Shown here: positions 12,054-19,195 of the stretch, piece after piece | Position numbering within the stretch: the stretch's first letter is position 1 | How the letters are laid out: each line of letters begins with the position of its first letter | Assembly: GCA_964492495.1 (NCBI GenBank) | Contig: CAZBKJ010000025.1 | Coordinates: 1 to 20,282 of the forward strand | Direction: 5' to 3' | From: CAZBKJ01 sp964492495 | Lineage (GTDB): Bacteria; Patescibacteriota; Microgenomatia; UBA1400; UBA12028 | DNA length: 20,282 bases | Translations under genes and position numbers: made by a program | The notes under the pieces: model-generated | Database searches by the model: none | What the model was told of the DNA's origin: nothing | Seen by the model: the letters and a program-made list of their open reading frames with translations, nothing else

Positions 12054-12869
12054 TTGGGTAAACAAATCTGTTCTCCCTGTCGACGTCGTTCCACCCGTTC
12101 CTGCAGTTTGATTGGATAAATCAACTAGGTACGTTTGGTATGCGGCAGACAGAGTATCAAGGGCTTTTCTATCTTCAGGAGTGAGTACTGTGAGTGTTTT
12201 CGCATCCACAACTTGGGTGGTTTTTGGAATTGTGTATAACGACTCGAGTTTTACCTGAGCCTGAAACATTCCAGATTCACTCGCCACTTTGGTCGTTGAG
12301 TCAGATCCACCAAAGGTGATTGAGGCAACACGCATGAGAGGAATCACATTATCAAGCAAACGAAAGAAATTATTCATGTTCTCAAACGTACCTGAGACAT
12401 CAACTTCAAGTGGAAGTGAATAGACATTGGGAGCAAGTGGAGATTCCTGCTTTGACTCCAAATCAATCTCTGCACTATTGGTACTTAAACTTCCTGGGTT
12501 TACTTCAAAATCAGCGATCGAAACTTGAGCCTGCGTTGCCAAACGATCTAGAGAATACAGGAGGGGCACAACTGGTTTTTCAGGAGGGAGCGTTGTCTCC
12601 AATATTTTTATTGATGCCTGGATTTCTTGTCGATCGAGTGTGGACAGTTTGTTCACGGTCTCCAGGACACTTGCTAGCTCTTCCTCCTTGGTCACGATTT
12701 CACGTCTTGATTCCAGGATAGAGTTTACTGATGGAAGGATAAAAAAGAGTAGCAAAATCGCACAAACACTCAAAGCAATGACTGAATACGTCAGAAAACG
12801 GCGTCTACGAGCCATGATGAGTATATGCTCGAGTGTTAATTCAGATGAAAATGAACTGAGTGCGCTCAT
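12051..12869 (-). CDS. pilO: Type IV pilus inner-membrane protein PilO
   Basis: 272 aa. A cytoplasmic N-terminus of about 28 residues precedes one membrane helix (FLTYSVIALSVCAILLLFFI), a coiled-coil stretch (EIVTKEEELASVLETVNKL) and a ferredoxin-like outer domain. The domain includes L-P-P-E-K-P-V-V-P-L-L-Y-S-L-D-R-L-A-T-Q-A and V-D-V-S-G-T-F-E-N-M-N-N-F-F-R-L-L-D, both typical of PilO. With PilN it forms the periplasmic part of the alignment complex. The C-terminus has a Thr/Gly-rich tail. The start overlaps the pilN stop by four bases (ATGA), and pilM-pilN-pilO order is the canonical one. A shorter start at an internal Met (MARRRR) is possible. Confidence 0.85.
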   Translation of the reverse strand: MSALSSFSSELTLEHILIMARRRRFLTYSVIALSVCAILLLFFILPSVNSILESRREIVTKEEELASVLETVNKLSTLDRQEIQASIKILETTLPPEKPVVPLLYSLDRLATQAQVSIADFEVNPGSLSTNSAEIDLESKQESPLAPNVYSLPLEVDVSGTFENMNNFFRLLDNVIPLMRVASITFGGSDSTTKVASESGMFQAQVKLESLYTIPKTTQVVDAKTLTVLTPEDRKALDTLSAAYQTYLVDLSNQTAGTGGTTSTGRTDLFTQ

Positions 12870-13480
12870 AGAGTGGTTTGATCAATGTCCTGTGATACTG
12901 GTGTGGCTTCTGGCGCTGCAACCGTTCGGTTTGGATCAATGATGGCCAGATTTACATTCAATGTATACTCACCATCTTTTGCCCGAGAGAGTGTGCCAAG
13001 TGACAAAGAGTAGCCATTTTCTTTGAGTGCAGGAGACTGGAGAACGGTTGAGAGTTCTTTGTAGGTAAAGATATCCTTGGCTGCGACCGCAAACTCAAGT
13101 GATGTTCCAGAGGCAAGGGTGATTGATTGTATCTGGGTATCAGCAGGTAGTATCGAATACGTGTACTCAATTGCTTCCCAGGATTTCCCTCGGTTGGCAA
13201 TAATTGTTTTGATGGTATCCAGAAGCGTTTTTCTTCTGCCAGCTTCTTCTTGGACGTCTTTGAGCGCGAGCAGTTGGGCTGCAGCTTGCTGTGTTCCTTC
13301 TTCCAGAGCTGCTTTCTTTTGTGAGAGATAGAAGCGATACGAGAACACACCAAAGGTGGAGGCAATCATCACTCCAAGCAGCACTGTGGAGATCAGGGAC
13401 AATTTGCGATCCCCAACCACGACCGCTTCTTGCAGGCGATTGCGTTCTCGCAGGAAATTGATCGATGAAAATTGCTGCAT
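12866..13480 (-). CDS. pilN: Type IV pilus assembly protein PilN
   Basis: 204 aa. A short cytoplasmic N-terminus contains S-S-I-N-F-L, equivalent to the conserved I-N-L-L that docks into PilM. One membrane helix follows (LISTVLLGVMIASTFGVFSY), then a coiled coil (KKAALEEGTQQAAAQLLALK) and a ferredoxin-like outer domain (TYSILPADTQIQSITLASG). It links cytoplasmic PilM to PilO. The gene starts five bases after pilM and overlaps pilO by four, so the three are translated together. The Leu to Phe change in the docking motif is conservative. Confidence 0.85.
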   Translation of the reverse strand: MQQFSSINFLRERNRLQEAVVVGDRKLSLISTVLLGVMIASTFGVFSYRFYLSQKKAALEEGTQQAAAQLLALKDVQEEAGRRKTLLDTIKTIIANRGKSWEAIEYTYSILPADTQIQSITLASGTSLEFAVAAKDIFTYKELSTVLQSPALKENGYSLSLGTLSRAKDGEYTLNVNLAIIDPNRTVAAPEATPVSQDIDQTTL

Positions 13481-13485
13481 ATCTC

Positions 13486-14508
13486 TTACAAGCCTCGAAT
13501 TGCCAAACCAGTCGCAACGGTAAATGCTGCTTCTTTTTCATTTGGTAACTGTACATTGGTCGCGCTACTGCCAAAAACAGAGAATGGATGTGCGATGGTG
13601 CACTCTAGGTTGAGTTGTTTTGCCAGGTGAGGAATCAGTCCAGGCAAATGGGCACTCCCTCCAGAGACAAGCACGCGCTTGACTGTCTGGGTTCCGTATT
13701 GATTGGTGAAAAACTGCATGGCTTTTTGCATCTCGGTCTTAAAAAGTTGCAACACCGGCTGCAAGATTGTGACGAGTTTTCCTTCCAGGAATTGAGGATC
13801 CACACCGTACTGCATTTTGTACTCCTCGGCCTGTTTAGTTTCGATATTTAGGCCTCGTTCGATCGAACGGGTCAGTAGTCGCCCACCATTGGCAAATGAG
13901 TAGACAAACACCACTTCACCTTGATGCACAATGAAAAAATCTGTTGAGCTTGCACCAATATGCATAAGCAAGGTTGTTGGCATTGATTCGCTGTAGATAC
14001 TGCGAAGGATCGAGAGCACTTGGGTTTCAAGGGCAATTGGATCAATCTCCATATACTCAAACAGCGTCATGTATGCGTTGATCACTGACTTTGGCACACC
14101 AATAAGCATGACACGCATGTTGTCATTTTTGTGCATCTTGTCCGGTCTGTAGAGAACTTCATACTCTATCTTCAAGTCTTCAATTGGGATCGCGATATGT
14201 TGTTCCGCAAGCCAATCGATTGCCGATGCGAGTTCTGCATCAGAGAGCGGGGGAGTTGAGACAATTTTTGTCGATACCACAGACTCAGGAAGGGCAGCTC
14301 GGATATTTTGGGTGGAGAACTTTTGTTCGACAAAGATTTTTTTGATCATTCCAGCAAGTTGCTTGAGCTGATCGGTATCAGACGGCAACATCACACCAAA
14401 CGGGTGCAGGAATTGCTTCACACGGATTACTTTGTGATTGTTTCCTTCGTTTGATACTTCTGCAAGCTTCAAACTGTACGATCCAAGATCAAAACCAACT
14501 GCATTCAT
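13486..14508 (-). CDS. pilM: Type IV pilus assembly ATPase-fold protein PilM
   Basis: 340 aa, normal length. It has the actin/FtsA fold: V-G-F-D-L-G-S-Y-S-L-K-L at the N-terminus (phosphate-1 motif), H-I-G-A-S-S-T-D-F-F-I-V (phosphate-2) about the middle, and V-L-V-S-G-G-S-A-H-L-P-G-L (adenosine motif) near the end. The E-Y-E-V stretch with 1B-domain segments also matches. PilM is cytoplasmic, binds nucleotide and the PilN N-terminus, and connects the motor to the alignment complex. An AAAGGA Shine-Dalgarno lies about eight bases before the ATG. The gap upstream (14509-14624) is filled with repeats. Confidence 0.95.
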   Translation of the reverse strand: MNAVGFDLGSYSLKLAEVSNEGNNHKVIRVKQFLHPFGVMLPSDTDQLKQLAGMIKKIFVEQKFSTQNIRAALPESVVSTKIVSTPPLSDAELASAIDWLAEQHIAIPIEDLKIEYEVLYRPDKMHKNDNMRVMLIGVPKSVINAYMTLFEYMEIDPIALETQVLSILRSIYSESMPTTLLMHIGASSTDFFIVHQGEVVFVYSFANGGRLLTRSIERGLNIETKQAEEYKMQYGVDPQFLEGKLVTILQPVLQLFKTEMQKAMQFFTNQYGTQTVKRVLVSGGSAHLPGLIPHLAKQLNLECTIAHPFSVFGSSATNVQLPNEKEAAFTVATGLAIRGL

Positions 14509-14542
14509 ACGTCTAGTCCTTTACATAACTCTGATATCTACG

Positions 14543-14624
14543 AATCTCACTAATCGTACTAATCCACTAATCTTACTCGTCTCACTGATCCACTAATCTA
14601 CTAGTCTTACTGATCTCCTGTCCT
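14543..14624 (-). repeat. Degenerate GATTAGT repeat array between the PilX-like gene and pilM
   Basis: About eight 8-10 base units. Read on the coding strand they are variants of GATTAGT (GATCAGT, GACTAGT, GACGAGT, GATTCGT), starting just after the TAG stop of the PilX-like gene. GACTAGTAGATTAGT (14592-14606 on this strand) nearly matches GACTAGTAAGATTAGT after rpmF at 10060-10075. Confidence 0.7.
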
Positions 14625-15395
14625 CTATTGTGTAATCGACGTTCCTGAGAACAACACATAATCAAAAATTGCAGGTGCTACAGGCAAACTTCGTTCTACT
14701 TGGATTGCCTTGGTTTCTTTTGAGAGACTACTTTGCGCAGTGGAGTTGATGACATACTGTTGGGTTGGAAGCACAGCTCCACCGACTCCAGAGACAAGAA
14801 TATCAGTATCGCGGTAAAGTGGCCTGATACGGACTATTTCATCTTGAGCAATGAGTGGAACATCAAATCGTAAAAAGTATGGTGAGGTGCCTGGAAGGGA
14901 GTTCTGAAAACCATCGTTGGTATTTCGGCTTGCATCATCACCAACGTTTAAAAGTCCGACATAGAATCGTCGTACTTCATTGGGTGAGGTGGCACGAAAG
15001 ACGGAGATCGCTAGAGAAGCTCGCTCTTCGGGAGTTCCTTCCTTTGCCCACTGGATTCGGACAGACCCTGCCGCGCCTCTGGCATCGATACTGGCAACAT
15101 ATCCTTGCTCGACTCGAGCTTCAAGAGTGTTTCTTCGATTGACGGTCGTGACCAACCCAATATTATCGTTTGAGGGTGCAGGTGTACTTGTCAGCCCGTT
15201 ATAGGTATCAAGATCTTGTGACAGTGCAACCTCAATACCGCTTTCCGCAGCATCAAGTGCTCTGTTTGCCAGTTCACCACTCGTTGAAATGTTGACGTCG
15301 CTTGTTGTTCTTGAGGAAATAGAGATACCAACGGTGAGCATCACCACTGATACCAAAAGTAATACGATTCCGATCTGTCCACGTTGGTTTTCCAT
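14625..15395 (-). CDS. PilX/GspK-like minor pilus protein
   Basis: 256 aa from the ATG at 15395. The longer frame begins at a TTG (15434) that belongs to the -35 box, so it is rejected. The N-terminus MENQRGQIGIVLLLVSVVML, followed by a hydrophobic stretch to about residue 28, resembles PilX proteins: a short basic leader, glycine, then a membrane helix without the T-L-I-E core. A helix with A-N-R-A-L-D-A-A-E-S-G-I-E-V-A-L follows, which is typical of PilX (A-x-x-A-A-E-x-G). The remaining outer domain is beta-rich. Such proteins sit at the pilus tip or prime fibre assembly. Its own promoter suggests separate control. Confidence 0.75.
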   Translation of the reverse strand: MENQRGQIGIVLLLVSVVMLTVGISISSRTTSDVNISTSGELANRALDAAESGIEVALSQDLDTYNGLTSTPAPSNDNIGLVTTVNRRNTLEARVEQGYVASIDARGAAGSVRIQWAKEGTPEERASLAISVFRATSPNEVRRFYVGLLNVGDDASRNTNDGFQNSLPGTSPYFLRFDVPLIAQDEIVRIRPLYRDTDILVSGVGGAVLPTQQYVINSTAQSSLSKETKAIQVERSLPVAPAIFDYVLFSGTSITQ

Positions 15396-15405
15396 ACTAT
15401 TTTCC

Positions 15406-15434
15406 AGTATAAACAGATTCAAACCAATCAACAA
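15406..15434 (-). promoter_or_regulatory. Promoter for the PilX-like gene (leaderless)
   Basis: On the minus strand TTGTTG (15434-15429), 17 bp, TATACT (15411-15406), with the ATG at 15395 ten bases after the -10. Predicted leader of about four bases. Confidence 0.55.
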
Positions 15435-15486
15435 GTGTTTTCTTCCTCTGTCGAAGAGTTCCTATCCATTCTTGTCATCCTCGAAG

Positions 15487-15511
15487 CCAAGTTGTCGATT
15501 AGGCAACCTGG
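15487..15511. repeat. Hairpin repeat, copy 1, in a pilin-cluster gap
   Basis: CCA, A, GTTGTC (15491-15496), loop GATTA, GGCAAC (15502-15507), C, TGG. It is 20 of 25 identical to the hairpin at 17224-17248, with a T-A pair changed to C-G and the A-C or A-A mismatch kept. It overlaps an alternative hairpin CTGGAT/ATCCAG (15508-15526). The surrounding CATCCT...GGATCC resembles common dispersed intergenic repeats. Confidence 0.55.
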
Positions 15512-15544
15512 ATGTCGGGGATCCAGATTTTCTATAGTTTGTAA

Positions 15545-16093
15545 TTAGAAATTCCGCATTGTCACTGAAGATTGAAAAGGAATCGTCACTATGTCTCTTG
15601 GAAGGGCACTAGCTTGACCTTTTTGCAGAGAAAAAGTGATTGAAATTGAAGGAGGGGAACCATTCCAAGTTCCTGTACCATACGATGCTGGCTGGCAAGA
15701 GAACGTTGGGCCAGTCAAAAGAAGATCAGCGGGAGTGAGATAGTTTGTTCCACCTAAAGCAAGTCGTCCATTGGCGGCGGAAATCTCAGTGAGTATTCCG
15801 TTTTGATCTTCAATGGTGATTGATGTCATGGACGGAGCACAAATCTGTCCCGCCGTATTTGGAACAATTTTTCTGGCATTTCTGATTGCAAACGTAATCT
15901 GGGTCATGGCAAACTGCCCAGCTTGTTTTGTGTACTCTGCACTGGCAGTTTTTCCACCACTTGAAAGGGTCGAGAAAAAGAGGGCAAGAGCCCCAACGAG
16001 CACCATGATTGTTATAGATACCACCACGATGAGTTCAATGAGTGTATAGCCGAGTTGTGAGCGTTTGTTCTTGTACATAGTGTTTACTGCCAT
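15545..16093 (-). CDS. Prepilin-like protein (PilW-type minor pilin)
   Basis: 182 aa from the ATG at 16093, which overlaps the upstream stop by ten bases. ATG 16078, five bases past that stop, is equally plausible; starts further upstream overlap too much. The class III signal is R-S-Q-L-G then Y-T-L-I-E-L-I-V-V-V-S-I, cleaved by PilD after the glycine, with Glu5 present. The hydrophobic helix runs about 20 residues and is followed by F-F-S-T-L-S-S-G-G. The domain has two Cys (QICAPS, TFSCQP) that may pair. The position after the PilV-like gene and the weak similarity in layout suggest a PilW/GspJ-type minor pilin. Confidence 0.8.
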   Translation of the reverse strand: MAVNTMYKNKRSQLGYTLIELIVVVSITIMVLVGALALFFSTLSSGGKTASAEYTKQAGQFAMTQITFAIRNARKIVPNTAGQICAPSMTSITIEDQNGILTEISAANGRLALGGTNYLTPADLLLTGPTFSCQPASYGTGTWNGSPPSISITFSLQKGQASALPRDIVTIPFQSSVTMRNF

Positions 16094-16605
16094 TGACGTA
16101 AGACGAGTGTTGATGTTGATGAAAATGTTCTGCCGGAGTCTTCCCATGAAACAGTGACGATCATACGCACACTGGTGACATTGGGACCTCCTAGATTGTT
16201 CAGGTTCATGGTTATAGAACGACTAAATATTGTCGAAGGGATCAGACTTGTTGTACAGTTTGCACTTGTAGTCAGTGCAGCGAAGTCACTTGATGCAGGT
16301 GGAGTTGAATACGCGACGCTGGGAACTGTTGGAAGACAGTAGACAACAGGCGTACTTGTACTACCCCCATCAGCACGTAGCATCGCGATAAATGATTCCC
16401 ACCCAACTTGATCACGAATTCCTCGCACTCCTTCGAGTGCTTCACGCACATGCTCCTTGGAAAGTGCTTGGTTACGTGCGTGACGATTGTTTCGCACACT
16501 CAAAGCCACTCCAGAAACCAAGGTTGTGAGCACCAGGGCAAGTAAGCCAACGGCAATGATGACTTCGATAAGCGTTTGTCCTGATTGTGACTGTCGTATT
16601 CTCAT
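16084..16605 (-). CDS. Prepilin-like protein (PilV-type minor pilin)
   Basis: 173 aa. The signal is Q-S-Q-S-G then Q-T-L-I-E-V-I-I-A-V-G-L-L, with Glu at position 5 of the mature protein. T-L-I-E-V-x-I-A is characteristic of PilV/GspI-type minor pilins. A polar helix (RNNRHARNQALSKEHVREAL) follows and then a Ser/Thr-rich globular part with two cysteines (VVYCLP, ANCTTS). The start overlaps the stop of the FimT-like gene by four bases (ATGA). It is likely one of a set of minor pilins that initiate the fibre. Confidence 0.85.
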   Translation of the reverse strand: MRIRQSQSGQTLIEVIIAVGLLALVLTTLVSGVALSVRNNRHARNQALSKEHVREALEGVRGIRDQVGWESFIAMLRADGGSTSTPVVYCLPTVPSVAYSTPPASSDFAALTTSANCTTSLIPSTIFSRSITMNLNNLGGPNVTSVRMIVTVSWEDSGRTFSSTSTLVLRQWQ

Positions 16606-17117
16606 GGTCGGATAATTCCTAGATCATTGATTGCGCCACTGGCATCCACTGAAATATTGTATCGCAGTGAACTGGAAGTCACGGGGGTTTGCACTATCGA
16701 GATGGTTGTTGGAGTCGTCACGCCTCGCAGTTGTCCAAGGAACGAAAAAGAAAAGGCGTTTTGAAACGCAAGGCCGGCAGGAAGTGCGAGGGTCGATGTC
16801 GTGTAATTGACAGTTGTTGCGCCATTGAGGCAGATCTGGGCTATTTGAAAGCTTGTTGGTGGTGATCCACCAAGTGACGAGACTGAGTATCCTTGCAACA
16901 TCGTGCACGTAGAGGAGGGAGACTGCGGTTTGACACCACTACTTGCGTTTGATTGCGCCTGACGAAGAGTTGTCATCATTCGCTTTCCAGCTTCAAGCAG
17001 CACTTGTTGCTGATTAAAACGCCGATAGCTAGCAATTCCGCCTCCAACAAAGACTCCCATGATACTGATGACGACTAATAACTCAATGAGGGTAAACCCG
17101 AGACGACTCTTTCCCAT
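16602..17117 (-). CDS. Prepilin-like protein (FimT/GspH-type)
   Basis: 171 aa from the ATG at 17117; an in-frame GTG two codons earlier is possible. The leader is only seven residues (MGKSRLG) before F-T-L-I-E-L-L-V-V-I-S-I. The helix continues to G-G-I-A-S-Y-R-R-F-N-Q-Q. The K-R-M-M-T-T-L-R-Q-A-Q-S-N-A-S-S pattern after it matches the FimT/GspH family (x-L-x-x-A-R-x-x-A). A two-cysteine pair (STCTML, QICLNG) may be a disulfide. It begins a run of three overlapping genes ending at 15545. Confidence 0.85.
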   Translation of the reverse strand: MGKSRLGFTLIELLVVISIMGVFVGGGIASYRRFNQQQVLLEAGKRMMTTLRQAQSNASSGVKPQSPSSTCTMLQGYSVSSLGGSPPTSFQIAQICLNGATTVNYTTSTLALPAGLAFQNAFSFSFLGQLRGVTTPTTISIVQTPVTSSSLRYNISVDASGAINDLGIIRP

Positions 17118-17223
17118 ACACACTCATCTAAGCAAATTTGAAGAGAAGTTACTAGATTGGAAAAAAATTGGTAGGGAATCCGAGCTTCGCTCTATAATCT
17201 TGAATCTTTTATTCTTCGACTAT

Positions 17224-17248
17224 CCAAGTCGTCGATGAGACGACATGG
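17224..17248. repeat. Hairpin repeat, copy 2, in a pilin-cluster gap
   Basis: CCA, A, GTCGTC (17228-17233), loop GATGA, GACGAC (17239-17244), A, TGG. It is the partner of the hairpin at 15487-15511. Adjacent at 17311-17328 is a separate hairpin TTTCTGG-TATT-CCAGAAA inside a GTCATCCTGAGCG...GGATCC context. Confidence 0.55.
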
Positions 17249-17258
17249 AGTGGAGAAG

Positions 17259-17398
17259 CCCTGACACCTTGCCCCTGAAACCTTGAACCTTTCCTCTGTC
17301 ATCCTGAGCGTTTCTGGTATTCCAGAAAGTCGAATGGATCCCTCTCTTCTGTATTTTCCTGATACCTGATTTCTGAAACCTTGCCTCCGCTATCTTTA
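17259..17398 (-). repeat. Degenerate CAGGTTTCA/CAAGG repeats after the pilin stop at 17396
   Basis: Two blocks. 17358-17398 begins at the stop codon (TAAAGATAG, then GAGGCAAGGTTTCAG and ATCAGGTATCAGG on the pilin strand). 17259-17304 holds CAAGGTTTCAGGGGCAAGG on the same strand. Both resemble the pilO 3' flank at 11994-12053. The whole gap 17118-17395 shows no gene, only these repeats and the hairpins noted separately. Confidence 0.6.
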
Positions 17399-17848
17399 CG
17401 GTTGTGTCAGACAGTAGAACGTAGGATTTGGCGTCGTTGCCGCCGTACAGCTTGCAGACACTCGGTTGCCTGGCTGACTTTCGAGGTTCGCACACAAACA
17501 ATATGTTGTCCCTACAGCAGTGTATGTATAGATGTATGTACCTGTGTTGCTAGGATCGGACGGGAGGGGATCGGAAATATATCCATTTGTTCGCAAAGTT
17601 CCAATCATCGCCGAGAAATTTCCTGTTGGATATCCAGATCCCACGTTCGCCGAACGATAGAGTTCAAGCGCTGAGCGAACTTGGTTGATGTCGGCTTGTC
17701 GTTTGCTGTCTCGGGCACGTAGCGACGAGTCACGAAAACTCACCACCCCAATAGCAGTCAACACGGCAACGATAGCGATCGCGACTAATAACTCAATGAG
17801 AGTAAATCCAGCTGAGCGAGAGAGTAATTTTTTTCTAGAGAAAAACAT
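17396..17848 (-). CDS. Prepilin (GspG/major-pilin-like) with four C-terminal cysteines
   Basis: 150 aa with AGGAA about seven bases before the ATG. The leader ends S-R-S-A-G, then F-T-L-I-E-L-L-V-A-I-A-I-V-A-V-L. After the helix come S-L-R-A-R-D-S-K-R-Q-A-D-I-N-Q-V-R-S-A-L-E-L-Y, the pattern seen in GspG and major pilins (x-R-x-x-x-R-x-x-D-x-x-x-x-x-x-A-L-x-x-Y), and a short loop with Y-P-T-G. The C-terminal 40 residues carry Y-C-L-C-A-N-L-E, S-C-T and F-Y-C-L, probably two disulfides. Its neighbour at 17858 has the same pattern, so the two are paralogues. It is likely a fibre subunit. Confidence 0.85.
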   Translation of the reverse strand: MFFSRKKLLSRSAGFTLIELLVAIAIVAVLTAIGVVSFRDSSLRARDSKRQADINQVRSALELYRSANVGSGYPTGNFSAMIGTLRTNGYISDPLPSDPSNTGTYIYTYTAVGTTYCLCANLESQPGNRVSASCTAATTPNPTFYCLTQP

Positions 17849-17857
17849 AGATGTTTC

Positions 17858-18271
17858 CTACTGTAGATTCGATAGACAATAATACTGTATAGCTGAAGTA
17901 GAAGGGACATAGGTACATGAACCATTTGATGAGTTTCCTCCTCCATTTTCAAGGAAGGCACAGGCGCAGTATGTCGCGGCTGTTCCAGTACACGTGTACT
18001 GTGCTCCTGAACTTGGATCGACAGGCAGCCCACCAGGGAACGCAACGTTCATTGTGTTACACGCAGCAAATGCACCATTTCGCAGGTAATACTGCTCAAA
18101 TGCTGTCTGCATCGCTTTGATATCCCCACGTCGTTTTGCATCTCTACTTTTTCGCTGAATAGAAGAGAAGCTCACGGTTGCAAGCCCCACCAAAATACCA
18201 ATAATAGATATCACAATGAGAAGCTCAATGAGTGTATAGCCCGACTTACCACGGAAAGAGAAGAAGCGCAT
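17858..18271 (-). CDS. Prepilin (GspG/major-pilin-like) with conserved C-terminal cysteines
   Basis: 137 aa. The leader ends G-K-S-G, then Y-T-L-I-E-L-L-I-V-I-S-I-I-G-I-L. The helix leads into R-K-S-R-D-A-K-R-R-G-D-I-K-A-M-Q-T-A-F-E-Q-Y-Y. The C-terminus has Y-C-A-C-A-F-L-E, G-S-C-T-Y and Y-Y-C-L-S, the same spacing of cysteines as the next gene downstream, plus one more pair earlier (FAACNT, QYTCTG). It is compact for a pilin and probably makes up much of the fibre or a variant of it. Three bases separate it from the PKD-like gene. Confidence 0.85.
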   Translation of the reverse strand: MRFFSFRGKSGYTLIELLIVISIIGILVGLATVSFSSIQRKSRDAKRRGDIKAMQTAFEQYYLRNGAFAACNTMNVAFPGGLPVDPSSGAQYTCTGTAATYCACAFLENGGGNSSNGSCTYVPSTSAIQYYCLSNLQ

Positions 18272-18274
18272 AGC

Positions 18275-19195
18275 CTAGAGTCCTTTCCTATGAATATAAA
18301 GGACTGAGGTACTGTTTTCAACAGAAGTATTGCCTTGGCTATCAAAGACTGTGAGTTTGGCAGTATGCCGACATTCGGTAGGACATACATAGGTGTGGGT
18401 AAAAATTCCAGTCGTCATGAGTGAGGTTTCTTGTTGTCCATCTCCATAGTCAATCTCGACTTTGCTGACTTTCCCATTGGTGTGATCTGCGACAAAAGAG
18501 AAGACAACTGCCTGAGAACTCTCAGTCAAGACTACTTCTTGGTTCTCTGGGTACGGGTCTGCGGTAAATGACTGTACATAGGGAAGTGCAGCGCATGAGG
18601 AGTAACAGTTCTCTGGACAGTCTGTCACTCCGACACTACGAGAGTCGCCTTTGCCAGCCTGAAGTCCACCTTCACAACATGCATATCCATAGCCCATGCA
18701 CGCAGCCTGCGGAACACCTGGTGATAGTGGAGCAGCAGCCAGATCAATCTCAGTTAACTTACCATCAGCAAGTCTGAGATCTTGCGTGACATTAAAGACT
18801 CTCAGACGAATGCTACTTGGTGCTGGTCGTTGTAGATCTATGTAGAGTCCAGAAGAACCTGGTTCTTTTGTCGTCCACATTGGCAGCGTCTTCGTTTCCA
18901 GGACTACGGGAGTTGACTCGATAAACGAACACACGATTTCTATCGCATACGTCTTGTCATCAAGAAAACGCACCTGCAGTGCCAAGGCTTTTGAAAATTC
19001 ACTTGCAGAAGGTGCTCGGGAACAGCGTGTGGTCAGGGAATTCGTATCAGCTTGCTGGACAGTCAGTGACTCGATATCTTTGCCAAACACCGACACAGCA
19101 TAGACTAGCCAAATTCTCGTGCCAGCAATATAGATAAATGCACCAATGACTGCAAAGAAAAAGAAAAACTGAAAAAATAAGCGGATTACTCTCAT
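18275..19195 (-). CDS. Membrane-anchored protein with a C-terminal PKD-like domain, pilus-cluster member
   Basis: 306 aa from the ATG at 19195, which overlaps the pilD stop (ATGA). One N-terminal membrane helix (FFQFFFFFAVIGAFIYIAG) anchors a large outer part. The middle has cysteine-rich segments (M-G-Y-G-Y-A-C-C-E-G, then D-C-P-E-N-C-Y-S-S-C-A-A). Residues about 220-300 look like a PKD/Ig-like fold: K-V-E-I-D-Y-G-D-G-Q-Q-E, I-F-T-H-T-Y-V-C, and A-K-L-T-V-F-D-S-Q-G-N-T. Such domains mediate protein or surface contacts. It lacks a prepilin T-L-I-E core, so it is not an ordinary pilin. By position it may be an adhesin or a non-pilin component of the machine. Confidence 0.6.
   Translation of the reverse strand: MRVIRLFFQFFFFFAVIGAFIYIAGTRIWLVYAVSVFGKDIESLTVQQADTNSLTTRCSRAPSASEFSKALALQVRFLDDKTYAIEIVCSFIESTPVVLETKTLPMWTTKEPGSSGLYIDLQRPAPSSIRLRVFNVTQDLRLADGKLTEIDLAAAPLSPGVPQAACMGYGYACCEGGLQAGKGDSRSVGVTDCPENCYSSCAALPYVQSFTADPYPENQEVVLTESSQAVVFSFVADHTNGKVSKVEIDYGDGQQETSLMTTGIFTHTYVCPTECRHTAKLTVFDSQGNTSVENSTSVLYIHRKGL

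Noticed and set aside
17305..17340. GTCATCCTGAGCG...hairpin...GGATCC as a mobile element
   Set aside because: It resembles very common small intergenic palindromes; there is no terminal duplication visible and no transposase nearby, so I list it only as a hairpin within the gap.
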